Positions 1-7,762 of a stretch of DNA of 14,464 nt are shown here, one piece after another. The DNA is from an uncultured Eubacterium sp. (GTDB lineage Bacteria > Bacillota > Clostridia > Lachnospirales > Lachnospiraceae). The position numbers were made by a program, and so were the translations under genes. The stretch covers positions 1 to 14,464 of the forward strand of contig CAKRKO010000071.1 of assembly GCA_934358495.1 (NCBI GenBank). Direction: 5' to 3'. Each line of letters begins with the position of its first letter. Position 1 is the first letter of the stretch. The notes beneath the pieces are model-generated. The model did no database searches and was not told the DNA's origin. It was given only the letters and a program-made list of their open reading frames with translations.

Positions 1-565
1 GCTTCTTCACCGTATGCCCTAATGCTTTCGCATAAATATAACCGCTTCCGTCACTGCCGGTCTTTGGAGATGCCATACCCCCGGTTGCCAGAATACAGCT
101 TTTAGAAGCAAACAGGCCGCTTTTTGTATCCAAGACAAATCCGTCTTTCTCCCTCTGGATCTTTCGGATTCCAATACTGTTATACAGTTCAATCTGCAAT
201 ACTTCCATACGGCGCATCAGTGCATTTCGAATGGTTGCTGCCTGCCCGCTTCTCGGATAACAGTAACCCTGCCGTTCTTTTGTCAATACACCCAGTCCAC
301 GAAAAAATTCAATGGTATCTGTTGCGGAAAATGCCTCTAACATATGCAATACAAAGGCAGGGGTATCGCATCGATAAAAGCTCTCCCCCTGCATCAGATT
401 CGTGAAATTGCATTTTCCATTTCCTGTTGCCAGGATCTTTTTGCCGGAAACTTCATGGTGATCCAGAATGGCTGTTTTTGCCCCTGTGGATGCAGCCTGA
501 ATGGCAGCCATCAGACCGGCTGCCCCTCCGCCAACTACAATTACATCATATTCTTTCTTCTTCAC
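1..565 (-). CDS. BaiN/HI0933-type FAD-dependent oxidoreductase (partial, N-terminal part)
   Basis: Flavoprotein of the HI0933/BaiN (aminoacetone-oxidase-like) family, cytosolic; the substrate cannot be told from sequence. About 188 N-terminal residues are visible and the rest runs off the window. The protein opens VKKKEYDVIVVGGGAAGLMA, a Rossmann dinucleotide-binding fold with the GGGAAG loop at residues 11-16. It is followed by SGKKILATGNGKCNFTN, a stretch characteristic of this family and close to the flavin. A later ILATGG segment is the second FAD-contacting motif. The start is a GTG at 565, preceded at 5 nt by AAGAGGAG (578-571), which itself overlaps the stop codon of the upstream DUF308 gene. 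The 11-nt gap and the overlapping ribosome site indicate one operon and possible translational coupling. Family assignment is firm; the biological substrate is unknown. Confidence 0.9.
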   Translation of the reverse strand, partial: MKKKEYDVIVVGGGAAGLMAAIQAASTGAKTAILDHHEVSGKKILATGNGKCNFTNLMQGESFYRCDTPAFVLHMLEAFSATDTIEFFRGLGVLTKERQGYCYPRSGQAATIRNALMRRMEVLQIELYNSIGIRKIQREKDGFVLDTKSGLFASKSCILATGGMASPKTGSDGSGYIYAKALGHTVKK

Positions 566-576
566 AAAAACTCCTC

Positions 577-1419
577 TTACTTATCATCCTCAAAAAAATG
601 TAAAATCTCTCTGGCCATCTCATCATCCAACTCATCATCTGATACATTCTTCTCCTGCGTCTCCCTTTCCGAGGCACTCGTAACAGACTCAGCTGATACC
701 ACATCAGATTTTTTCAAGTTTTCCTTTTTCTCTGTATCAGGATCTATTTTATCAGACTGCTTTTTAGTATCATTATCTGCCCGTTTTTCCTGCCCGTCCC
801 ATGCATCTTTGTCTTTTTTGTCAGATGTCTTCTGTGTATGTCCTGCCAGTTCCATTCTTCTGCTTGTGCGTATTGCAAAGATCAGATAGATTGGGCTGAT
901 AATGCTGATAACTCCATCTGCGATCAGAATATAATAAATCACATCTTTATACTGGCTTACTTTTCCACCGGGATTCAACACGATCAGAATGGCCGCTGCC
1001 AGAAATACCAGTGCGATCAGCAGGAACACAAACCAGCCTTTATTATGCATGCTCTTCAAATCAACTGCATTCTGCAGTTTGATAATGGCCGTCAGCAAAA
1101 TACAGATGCCGAGAAACAGTGAAAAACAGGCGGCGATCTCATTGGTTCGAACTAGCATAAGGACACCGATCAGCACGCACAAAACACCAGCGGAGAAACC
1201 ATATTTTCCAATATCCCGGTAACTTCCGGTCAGGAAATATTTCACGATCATAACAATACCGAATATCACAAAAATTGCTCCGGCAATATAAATAATATAA
1301 ATCTCTTTAAACTGTGGAACAAATATCATTGCCAGTCCAAACAATATGTAAATGATGGCAATTCCAAGAATCATACCTGTTCCGATACCAATTCCCTTTT
1401 GTTTCTTCTCTTTTGACAT
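577..1419 (-). CDS. DUF308 (HdeD-like) multi-pass membrane protein with acidic C-terminal tail
   Basis: 280-residue integral membrane protein resembling the DUF308/HdeD family; function not established. Hydrophobic helices are visible at about residues 12-34, 40-60, 75-91, 96-114, 128-148 and 160-184, the six-helix pattern of the family. The last ~90 residues form a charged Lys/Glu/Asp/Ser-rich cytosolic tail ending in LDDEMAREILHFFEDDK. The tail is not part of DUF308 and is low complexity apart from that short amphipathic end. An ATG exists eight codons upstream, but TGGAGG (1430-1425) sits 5 nt before the ATG at 1419, which fixes the start there. The next gene (FAD oxidoreductase) begins 11 nt after the stop, so the two are co-transcribed. 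A candidate promoter with palindromes lies upstream at 1475-1552. HdeD of E. coli is acid-resistance related, but that role should not be carried over. Confidence 0.8.
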   Translation of the reverse strand: MSKEKKQKGIGIGTGMILGIAIIYILFGLAMIFVPQFKEIYIIYIAGAIFVIFGIVMIVKYFLTGSYRDIGKYGFSAGVLCVLIGVLMLVRTNEIAACFSLFLGICILLTAIIKLQNAVDLKSMHNKGWFVFLLIALVFLAAAILIVLNPGGKVSQYKDVIYYILIADGVISIISPIYLIFAIRTSRRMELAGHTQKTSDKKDKDAWDGQEKRADNDTKKQSDKIDPDTEKKENLKKSDVVSAESVTSASERETQEKNVSDDELDDEMAREILHFFEDDK

Positions 1420-1474
1420 TCCGGCCTCCATGATATATAACAATTACGCTTCTGTGTATCTATGCAATTCTACA

Positions 1475-1517
1475 CTCAGTCCGAGTTTTTTTCTCAGACT
1501 GAGACAAAAATCACTCG
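1475..1517. promoter_or_regulatory. Tandem palindromes at the predicted transcription start (possible operator or leader hairpin)
   Basis: A perfect 13-bp palindrome TCTCAGACTGAGA (1492-1504, centre 1498) is flanked by further complementary segments: T-run 1487-1491 with A-run 1506-1510, and CGAGT 1482-1486 with ACTCG 1513-1517. A second, imperfect copy CTCAGTCCGAG (1475-1485, centre 1480) lies 18 bp away. The position just downstream of a predicted -10 suits a repressor operator. As RNA the longer dyad could also fold in the 5' leader. No known regulator is recognised from the motif. Confidence 0.45.
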
Positions 1518-1523
1518 TGGTTC

Positions 1524-1552
1524 AGTATAGCACAAGCCACAGATTTTGGAAA
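1524..1552 (-). promoter_or_regulatory. Candidate sigma-A promoter for the DUF308/FAD operon
   Basis: On the minus strand TTTCCA (1552-1547) and TATACT (1529-1524) are separated by exactly 17 nt, close to the -35 and -10 consensus. The predicted start of transcription is near 1517, giving a leader of about 100 nt before the ATG at 1419. The neighbouring upstream gene ends 258 nt away, which fits a separate transcription unit. Prediction from sequence only. Confidence 0.5.
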
Positions 1553-1676
1553 GTCGTTTCCCGGGATTAATTTCTTGCATTTTCCAGAAAGGATCATTCT
1601 CTGCATTCTCTTTTTCCGGCTTCTGTTTTGTAAATATTTTCGTTCAGTCTTCCATCAACATTTCCTTATTTACCCG

Positions 1677-2093
1677 TTAGCTCGAGTAGTTTTCCAGAAA
1701 ACTGTAAAGATTCTCCAGCGAAGAAAATGAAATCCCCTTTACCGCATCATTTCTCAGATATTCCGGCAGATCTGATAGCTTCAGGCTTGTCTCAAAATAC
1801 AGCCGGTCCGTGTCACTGAAATAAACGGACAGATATTCCCCGGATACTTTGACATAGTATTTCTCTTCTTTTAAATTATTCATACTTTCCACCGTCGTGT
1901 TATCTGTACTGTTTTTCTGGACGGAAGCTGTTGTATCTTCTTTTGTTTCATCATTTCCGGATGCCATCTGAATTGGCGTTACATCTTCTGAGAGCTGACT
2001 GCCACCCATATAAAAGCCACCCCAAAAGGCAGCGATGATCAATCCTGTGCAAATCAAAAAAGAAATGCGAATCATACGTGTCTGTTTCATCAT
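1677..2093 (-). CDS. BofC C-terminal-domain-like membrane-anchored protein
   Basis: 138 residues. An N-terminal signal-anchor (residues ~8-30, ISFLICTGLIIAAFWGGFYM) is followed by a Ser/Thr/Asn-rich spacer and a C-terminal domain from about residue 78 (EKYYVKVSGEYLSVYF onward) that ends SLENLYSFLENYSS. This pattern resembles the C-terminal domain of BofC, the intercompartmental inhibitor of sigma-K activation in Bacillus. Similar short proteins are common in Clostridia, where their role is not settled. It should sit on the outer face of the membrane. The ATG at 2093 follows AAGGAG (2106-2101) by 7 nt. It lies 67 nt downstream of the SpoVB-like gene in the same direction, consistent with a sporulation or envelope role, but that is inferred. 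No convincing terminator follows it. Confidence 0.6.
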   Translation of the reverse strand: MMKQTRMIRISFLICTGLIIAAFWGGFYMGGSQLSEDVTPIQMASGNDETKEDTTASVQKNSTDNTTVESMNNLKEEKYYVKVSGEYLSVYFSDTDRLYFETSLKLSDLPEYLRNDAVKGISFSSLENLYSFLENYSS

Positions 2094-2160
2094 ACATAAA
2101 CTCCTTTACACGTAGTATTCACATTTCTTCTTTTTTTATACAGATGAAAAAATCATCCTT

Positions 2161-3819
2161 TTATAATAAATGGAACTTCTTCGCAATGCGAATGATCAGT
2201 TCACCTTTCGGGAAACTGTGCAGTTCTTCTTCTGTCAGACCTTTGATCAACAGTAATGCAGCTGCATACACAACCATTCCCATCAGTACGGATACTCCCA
2301 CACCAATCACATTGCTGTGTATTGCTTTATGAATCACAAAGTAAACCGCATATACCACCACACTCATGATCACGGACGCAATCGCCGGTTTTACAAATGT
2401 TTTCCTGATATCTGGTTTATACCCGGAATACTTTCTGACCGACGTACCGTTCAAAATACACATGATCAGAGAAAATGCAACTGTTCCAATACAAATACCA
2501 TAAATTTTCAGGTTCAGTCCGAACATGGCTGCAGCAATCACACCTGCATGGAGACCCAGCGCAATGGATGCATTTCGAACCGGAATTTTCATACGGTCGA
2601 TACCCTGCAGTACCGCATTGGACAATGTGGAAATCGAGTAGAAAATAACACTGATTCCACCGGCCTGCAGCAAATGTCCTGCCAGAGCACTTGAGCCCGG
2701 GAACAGAAGCTGGATGATCGGATCTGCCAGTACCATAAGGCCTGCGGTACACGGCATTGCCACAACCATAATAAAACGCATTGACATACCAATCTTTGAT
2801 CTGACCTGATCATCATCTTTTTGCGCAAAAGCAGCAGCCAGTGCAGGTACACAGGAAGCCGCCAGAGCTGTCGAAATGGAGATTGGTACGTTCGTTAAAA
2901 CACGGTATTTTCCGGAGAAAATCCCCCACCATTCGGACACATCCGTAGCAGAATATCCCTGAAGTGTCGCAATATTTTTAAATAACCACTGGTCTACTAT
3001 AGATACCAGATTGTAAATAGTTGTACTGAGTAATACCGGAACGATCGTAGCGATCAGAATACCAAAAATCACACGGTAAGATTCCGGCTCTTTCTGTGCT
3101 ACTTTCCATTCCCGTTTCATAGCTTTGCGGAACTTTGGTAAAAACATGGAAAACACAAAGATGATAAAGGCAAGTCCACACAGAGCTCCCGCACTGGTTC
3201 CCAGTGTTCCGCCCGCAGCACCGTAAGCCGCATCATAATGTTCTTTACTTCCAAGTACGGTCGCAATTCGTTTACCATAAGCAAACAATACATAGGCAGC
3301 ACCTACGCTGACTACCGCATTTACGATCTGCTCAATAATCTGGGATACCGCACTCGGGATCATGGTTCCCATACCCTGGAAAAATCCACGGAATACACCA
3401 AGTACCGCTACGATGATCAGTGTCGGAGCCAGTACCTGCAGTGCATACACGCCCAGTGGTGTCTGGAACAGCCGTGTCAGTTCTTCCGCACCGAAAAACA
3501 CGATAGCACAGGCTGCCGTACCGGTGATCAGAGCAAATAGCATAGCTCCCTTAAATACACGGTAAGCATTCTGCCGTTCTCCATTTGAAATTCGTGCAGA
3601 AACCATCTTGGATACCGCCATTGGCAGACTGTAAGACGATATTAGCAGCAGTAAACTGTAAATCTCATATGCACAGCTGTAATAATCATTTCCATGATCA
3701 CCAATGATCGCAGTCAGCGGAATTCGGTAAACAAGACCAATGACCCTGCTGACTAAGGATGCAATCGCCAGAATCGATCCCTGCACCAAAAAACTTGTAT
3801 CATTTTTCTTCTTACTCAT
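2161..3819 (-). CDS. SpoVB/MurJ-type polysaccharide (lipid-linked) flippase
   Basis: 552-residue polytopic membrane protein of the MOP superfamily, SpoVB/MurJ (oligosaccharide flippase) branch. It is expected to move lipid-linked cell-wall precursors across the cytoplasmic membrane. The N-terminus SFLVQGSILAIASLVSRVIG and following GLVYRIPLTAIIGDHGNDYY are typical of SpoVB-like proteins of Clostridia. About 14 hydrophobic segments follow, with repeats of the FRGFFQGMG and QGIDRMKIP kind that mark the two pseudo-symmetric halves. An upstream in-frame ATG exists at 3858, but AAAGAGG seven nt before the ATG at 3819 supports the shorter start. In Bacillus, SpoVB is needed for spore cortex synthesis; whether this paralogue serves sporulation or general lipid II export is unresolved. 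It lies between the YerB-like and BofC-like genes. Confidence 0.85.
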   Translation of the reverse strand: MSKKKNDTSFLVQGSILAIASLVSRVIGLVYRIPLTAIIGDHGNDYYSCAYEIYSLLLLISSYSLPMAVSKMVSARISNGERQNAYRVFKGAMLFALITGTAACAIVFFGAEELTRLFQTPLGVYALQVLAPTLIIVAVLGVFRGFFQGMGTMIPSAVSQIIEQIVNAVVSVGAAYVLFAYGKRIATVLGSKEHYDAAYGAAGGTLGTSAGALCGLAFIIFVFSMFLPKFRKAMKREWKVAQKEPESYRVIFGILIATIVPVLLSTTIYNLVSIVDQWLFKNIATLQGYSATDVSEWWGIFSGKYRVLTNVPISISTALAASCVPALAAAFAQKDDDQVRSKIGMSMRFIMVVAMPCTAGLMVLADPIIQLLFPGSSALAGHLLQAGGISVIFYSISTLSNAVLQGIDRMKIPVRNASIALGLHAGVIAAAMFGLNLKIYGICIGTVAFSLIMCILNGTSVRKYSGYKPDIRKTFVKPAIASVIMSVVVYAVYFVIHKAIHSNVIGVGVSVLMGMVVYAAALLLIKGLTEEELHSFPKGELIIRIAKKFHLL

Positions 3820-3830
3820 ATAATAACCTC

Positions 3831-3850
3831 TTTTCCTGCTTTCAGGAAAA
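3831..3850 (-). promoter_or_regulatory. Hairpin next to the ribosome binding site of the flippase gene
   Basis: A perfect 8-bp inverted repeat TTTTCCTG / CAGGAAAA with a 4-nt loop lies directly before the flippase gene. Its 3' arm on the minus strand runs into AAAAGAGG, so the stem borrows the 5' half of the Shine-Dalgarno site. It could modulate ribosome access or mark an mRNA processing point. No U-run follows it, so it is unlikely to be a terminator. Confidence 0.4.
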
Positions 3851-3870
3851 CGCAGCATTGTCTGAGCAGC

Positions 3871-4986
3871 TTATCTGTTTGCATACTCTTCCTCGCTTGG
3901 ATAAAAAGCGATCTTATCTGCATAGGTATCCTCGGTCACACATACCCATGTTTTTCCCTGATTTAATCGGATCTCAGATCCGCTCTCATCATAATATCTT
4001 GTCGGAGACTGCAGAGAATCTTTTTTCCATGTGATCGGAACCGCAGCACCATTTGTAACATAATACCCGGAACCGCCCGCCATGGTCTCCATATTCAGAT
4101 ATTCATCCTCACTGCTCATCCTGTTCCATCCGCAGGTCTGGATAATGATGTTCTTTACTTCCACCTGTTTGCCATTATTTCCATCTGTCTGAGCTTCCCC
4201 ATTCTGGAAACGTTTGTACAGCCCAGTTGCACTGTCATAGACAAACCATGGCTTGTTTACAAGATATCCCGGCTCTACCACAGCAGCCGCCTGTCCATTG
4301 TCCAGATAAATCTGTGCATTGTCATCTTCTGCAAACTGATAATGACCGGTATAATCTGCCTCATGCTGTGTGCGATATCCCTTGTAGGCAATACCTGCCA
4401 CGATTCCCTCTCCGTCTGTATAGGCATTGTGCGGAGCTTTTCGATCAGAATCACGATGATACATGACTTTCTCCACACCACCGTCTAATCCGCTCAGATT
4501 GTCAACGTAATCTTCATTCAGAAGATCAACGGCATATTTTGCCTGACCATAATGTGCATAAATAGCATCAAATTCCAGTGCCCAGTGCACATAATAATGG
4601 CGGCAGCTTCGAATGGACATGACTTTTTCCAGATTTGCATAATCCTGAAAGATCGCCATCAGACGTGTCTCTTGTCCTTCCACCGCAGCTTCATAAATAA
4701 TATCCGCGTCTGTAATTCCATACTGCGGTGTGGCAATCTTTGTATTACCAAGCATTACCGCAAACGGACGCTGCGCTGCTATTGTCTCGTCGATCCATTC
4801 TCCTGTCAGGTAACTGCGTGCCATCCCTTCCGGCACCTCCGGTTCCTGAACCTCAGGTTCTGCTTCGCTTACGGATATTTCCTCCACCGGCTGTGACAAT
4901 TCCGGTGTCGTTTCTTTTTTTCCGCATGCGGTCAGCATTGATAAGGATAACACCCCAACCAGTAACATAGCAAGTGCTTTTTTCAT
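3871..4986 (-). CDS. DUF3048 (YerB-like) lipoprotein
   Basis: 371-residue predicted lipoprotein. The start MKKALAMLLVGVLSLSMLTAC gives a lipoprotein signal peptide with lipobox LTAC and acylated Cys21, so the protein is anchored on the outer face of the membrane. A Glu/Pro-rich spacer (residues ~22-53) precedes the DUF3048 domain, marked by RPFAVMLGNTK, ADIIYEAAVEG and the ETRLMAIFQD region. The C-terminal part (from about residue 230) matches the DUF3048 C-terminal domain, which ends near KTWVCV. Homologues include Bacillus YerB; molecular function is unknown. A longer in-frame start exists at 5016, but the ATG at 4986 has AAGGAG (5001-4996) 9 nt upstream and yields a proper signal peptide. 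It follows ybeY by 34 nt in the same direction. Confidence 0.88.
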   Translation of the reverse strand: MKKALAMLLVGVLSLSMLTACGKKETTPELSQPVEEISVSEAEPEVQEPEVPEGMARSYLTGEWIDETIAAQRPFAVMLGNTKIATPQYGITDADIIYEAAVEGQETRLMAIFQDYANLEKVMSIRSCRHYYVHWALEFDAIYAHYGQAKYAVDLLNEDYVDNLSGLDGGVEKVMYHRDSDRKAPHNAYTDGEGIVAGIAYKGYRTQHEADYTGHYQFAEDDNAQIYLDNGQAAAVVEPGYLVNKPWFVYDSATGLYKRFQNGEAQTDGNNGKQVEVKNIIIQTCGWNRMSSEDEYLNMETMAGGSGYYVTNGAAVPITWKKDSLQSPTRYYDESGSEIRLNQGKTWVCVTEDTYADKIAFYPSEEEYANR

Positions 4987-5020
4987 AAATTTACTCTCCT
5001 TTTTTCTTAATGACACCTTT

Positions 5021-5518
5021 TTATCTTGTAATTCCCATGGTATCCAGGATTTTTCTCTGATGTGCCTCCATCAGTTGGGCTTCTTCCGGAACCATGTGAT
5101 CATACCCCATCAGATGAAGCATGCTGTGGGTGATCAGAAATGCGTATTCACGTTTTACACTGTGTCCGTACTCCTCTGCCTGCTGATATACCCGCGGTAC
5201 ACAAATCACGATATCTCCCAGCAGTACCTCGCCCGTATCCGGGTTGACACAGTCATCCAACTGGTCATCCACACCGTCGAAATCAGCTGGATATTCATAT
5301 GCGATCATTGGAAATGACAGCACATCTGTCGGTGCATCGATCTGTCTCATATCCAGATTGATCTCATGGATCCGTTCCTCATCCACCAGCGTCAGATTCA
5401 CTTCCGCCTCATAAGGGAACCCTTCCGTCTCCAGAGAATGTTCGATCACGCTCTCCGCCAGCTTTTTATAATGGAAGGAAAAACCCGGTGTTGTCTCACA
5501 GATAATATTAATTGTCAT
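5021..5518 (-). CDS. ybeY: Endoribonuclease YbeY (rRNA maturation factor)
   Basis: 165-residue single-domain zinc endoribonuclease that takes part in 16S rRNA 3'-end processing and 70S ribosome quality control in the cytosol. The family signature H-x3-H-x5-H is intact as HSMLHLMGYDH (His131, His135, His141), the three zinc ligands. The earlier TDVLSFP and GEVLLGDIVI stretches are also family hallmarks. Length is normal; the acidic insert at about residues 78-95 is a common variable loop. GAGGA (5530-5526) stands 7 nt before the ATG at 5518. The gene overlaps the end of the PhoH-like gene by 11 nt, so translation is probably coupled. The PhoH-YbeY pairing is conserved in many bacteria and supports a joint role in RNA or ribosome metabolism. 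Confidence 0.97.
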   Translation of the reverse strand: MTINIICETTPGFSFHYKKLAESVIEHSLETEGFPYEAEVNLTLVDEERIHEINLDMRQIDAPTDVLSFPMIAYEYPADFDGVDDQLDDCVNPDTGEVLLGDIVICVPRVYQQAEEYGHSVKREYAFLITHSMLHLMGYDHMVPEEAQLMEAHQRKILDTMGITR

Positions 5519-6530
5519 TTCGTCTTCCTCTGCTTTCTTTCTTACCGGAACGCGCGGAGCGTTCTTTTTTCAGCTGTGCGCTTTCATATTCATCGTATGC
5601 TTTTACAATCTTCTGTACCAGTGGGTGACGCACGACATCCTGACTGGTCAGTTTGCAAAAAGCAATATCGTCCACATTTTTTAACACTTTCATGGCTACA
5701 TCCAGACCAGATTTTGCTCCCGGGGCCAAATCTTTCTGGGATGCGTCACCGGTAACGACAACTTTTGATCCAAATCCAATTCGTGTCAGAAACATCTTCA
5801 TTTGCGCCGGTGTCGTATTCTGTGCCTCATCCAGAATAATAAAGGCATTATCCAATGTACGTCCACGCATATATGCTAATGGTGCCACTTCGATCAGACC
5901 TTTTTCCTGATTTTTGATAAAACTCTCAGCTCCCATGATCTGATACAGTGCATCATACAAAGGACGCAGGTACGGATCGATCTTGCTCTGAAGATCACCG
6001 GGCAAAAATCCAAGTTTTTCTCCCGCCTCAATGGCTGGACGTGTCAGAATGATCCTGCTTACCTCTTCGTTTTTAAAAGCCGTGATCGCCATAGCCATCG
6101 CCAGATAGGTTTTACCGGTTCCCGCAGGACCGATTCCAAATACAATCATCTTATTGCGGATTTTATCCACATAATCCTTTTGTCCCAGTGTCTTTGGTTT
6201 TACCGGTTTTCCCTGCACGGTATGGCAGATAATCTCGCTGTCTGCCTCCAGAAGCGGATGATTTTTTGTACATCCACACATTTCAAGTGCATAAGTCACC
6301 GTCTGTTCTGTAATATCATTTCCACGTTTTGACATCCCGATCAGTTCGTTCATGACTGCACATGTTTTCTCCACATTGCTGTCATTTCCCATAATCTTTA
6401 AGCTGCCATCACGTACCACCATCGTAACCTGCAGATATTTTTCAATCTGTTTTAACCAGGCATCGAACTTTCCGAATACATTTGACATGTGTTCAATCGG
6501 AATGTCCAACATCTGTTGTGTCAATTCCAT
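5508..6530 (-). CDS. PhoH family ATPase (YbeZ-like)
   Basis: 340-residue cytosolic P-loop ATPase of the PhoH family, thought to act in RNA metabolism together with YbeY; its precise activity is unproven. Walker A is GPAGTGKT at residues 134-141 and Walker B is IILDEAQN at 231-238. The conserved LTRPAIEAGEKLGFLPGD stretch (162-179) and VVTGDASQKDL (258-268) are also present. The N-terminal ~90 residues form the small KH-like domain usual in this family. The C-terminal tail is basic (KKESRGRR). The ATG at 6530 lies 38 nt inside the end of yqfD and has AGGAAGGA 10 nt upstream. Its last 11 nt overlap ybeY. The run yqfC-yqfD-phoH-ybeY matches the usual Firmicutes order, except that yqfF (7TM-HD) is missing between phoH and ybeY. 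Confidence 0.95.
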   Translation of the reverse strand: MELTQQMLDIPIEHMSNVFGKFDAWLKQIEKYLQVTMVVRDGSLKIMGNDSNVEKTCAVMNELIGMSKRGNDITEQTVTYALEMCGCTKNHPLLEADSEIICHTVQGKPVKPKTLGQKDYVDKIRNKMIVFGIGPAGTGKTYLAMAMAITAFKNEEVSRIILTRPAIEAGEKLGFLPGDLQSKIDPYLRPLYDALYQIMGAESFIKNQEKGLIEVAPLAYMRGRTLDNAFIILDEAQNTTPAQMKMFLTRIGFGSKVVVTGDASQKDLAPGAKSGLDVAMKVLKNVDDIAFCKLTSQDVVRHPLVQKIVKAYDEYESAQLKKERSARSGKKESRGRRNDN

Positions 6531-7749
6531 ATGTGCCTGTTCCTTCCTGTCTCATCATCTTTTCCGTCTCTGTCCGTCGGGTTGCCTTCACAACAACATC
6601 CAGAGACCCCTGCACGGAAATTTCCGTGTCAGTCCTTTTTATCATACCACTTTTCCCTGATATTTGAATACCTTTTTCTTCCAATTTCTTACAATAGTCT
6701 GTAAGTTTTTCTTCCGCCAGCGCTTTGATCTCTGTTTTGCTGTAAGGAACTTTTTCCACTGTATAAGATTCCTTTTTCATCCAGATTACCTGTACCGGCA
6801 GATAAAAATCTTTCCCGATACATGGATACTGATAACTGCTGCGCACAAGAAATCCTTTTTTCTGACGGTCAAAAAAAGAAATCTGACGTTTTCCCAGTAC
6901 GAAAACAATGCCAAATCTGCGCTTCCCGGTCTTTTGATACACCGTTTTTTCTAGTGGAAACGTTAATTCAAATGGATTCGTCATGCGAATATACACATCT
7001 GCATCCGCATTACAATACTCATACACGGTCGTCTCTCCGCTGTCATCCTTCAATTCCAGCATTCCGCTAACCAGTGGCATTCCTTTCTCCACTGTGTCAC
7101 CTTTCTGTACCAGAGGTGTCCCACGGCGCACTACGATAGAATCCACGGTTCCGGACACGTCCGCCAGCAGATCTGTGCCATCTGTCTGGGAATCCTCCTG
7201 CTTTGCCTCAACTCCCAGCAGCTGTTCCTGCACTTCCAGATACAGTCTGGTTCCAGCCATCCGGACAGATACCCATATAATATCCGGGAATTGATCCCTC
7301 AGCATCAATTCTGTCTTTTCGCAGTCGATACTGCTTTTTGGCGTACCGTACCCAATGCCTTCCTGCTGCAGATAATCTGTCAGCACCTGTGTCGAATAAC
7401 GGCTATTTCCGGACACATCCACCATCCAGATAAACCGCGACATAGAAAAAAGTACCACAAATAATGCAGCCAGCCCAACCAGAAAAAATCGGTGATGCCG
7501 GTAACGAAAGCTTAAAAACGGCAGTCCTACCCGTTTCTCTATCCGGATCCGGGTTCCGCTTTTTCGCAGCATCGGACGCAGCCTGCGGAAAGCTTGCAGA
7601 CTGATGCAAAAATGGTAGCCCTCACCATCCGGTTCAATATTCCACAGAACGATTCCAGCATTTCCACAAAGATTAAAAAAACGCTCCGGTGAATATCCGG
7701 TCAGCCACACATACAGATAACCCCGAAAAAATTTGATCACTTTCAGCAC
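6493..7749 (-). CDS. yqfD: Sporulation protein YqfD
   Basis: About 418-residue sporulation protein of the YqfD family, made in the mother cell in Bacillus and bound to the membrane; mechanism poorly known. The start reads (V/M)LKVIKFFRGYLYVWLTGYSPERFFNLC, matching the family N-terminus. A single strong membrane segment follows at about residues 87-110 (FFLVGLAALFVVLFSM). The extracytoplasmic C-terminal portion contains the POTRA-like region and the RRGTPLVQKGDTVEKGMPLVSG stretch of the family. I chose GTG 7749 because GAGGAG stands 9 nt before it and overlaps the yqfC stop. An ATG at 7773 (8 residues longer) would overlap yqfC and has only a weak GAGTGG site, but cannot be excluded. The end overlaps the phoH start by 38 nt. 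Confidence 0.92.
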   Translation of the reverse strand: MLKVIKFFRGYLYVWLTGYSPERFFNLCGNAGIVLWNIEPDGEGYHFCISLQAFRRLRPMLRKSGTRIRIEKRVGLPFLSFRYRHHRFFLVGLAALFVVLFSMSRFIWMVDVSGNSRYSTQVLTDYLQQEGIGYGTPKSSIDCEKTELMLRDQFPDIIWVSVRMAGTRLYLEVQEQLLGVEAKQEDSQTDGTDLLADVSGTVDSIVVRRGTPLVQKGDTVEKGMPLVSGMLELKDDSGETTVYEYCNADADVYIRMTNPFELTFPLEKTVYQKTGKRRFGIVFVLGKRQISFFDRQKKGFLVRSSYQYPCIGKDFYLPVQVIWMKKESYTVEKVPYSKTEIKALAEEKLTDYCKKLEEKGIQISGKSGMIKRTDTEISVQGSLDVVVKATRRTETEKMMRQEGTGTYGIDTTDVGHSD

Positions 7750-7762
7750 AATACGCGTCTCC

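Noticed and set aside
344..889. Plus-strand open frame of 181 codons
   Set aside because: Antisense to the FAD oxidoreductase and the DUF308 gene; Ser/Phe-rich composition reflects the opposite strand.
1561..1676. Terminator after the BofC-like gene
   Set aside because: Only weak complementary segments were found and there is no T-run on the minus strand; nothing convincing.
2317..2752. Overlapping open frames on both strands within the flippase gene
   Set aside because: They lie inside a clear membrane-protein gene, have no recognisable domains and show shadow-frame composition.
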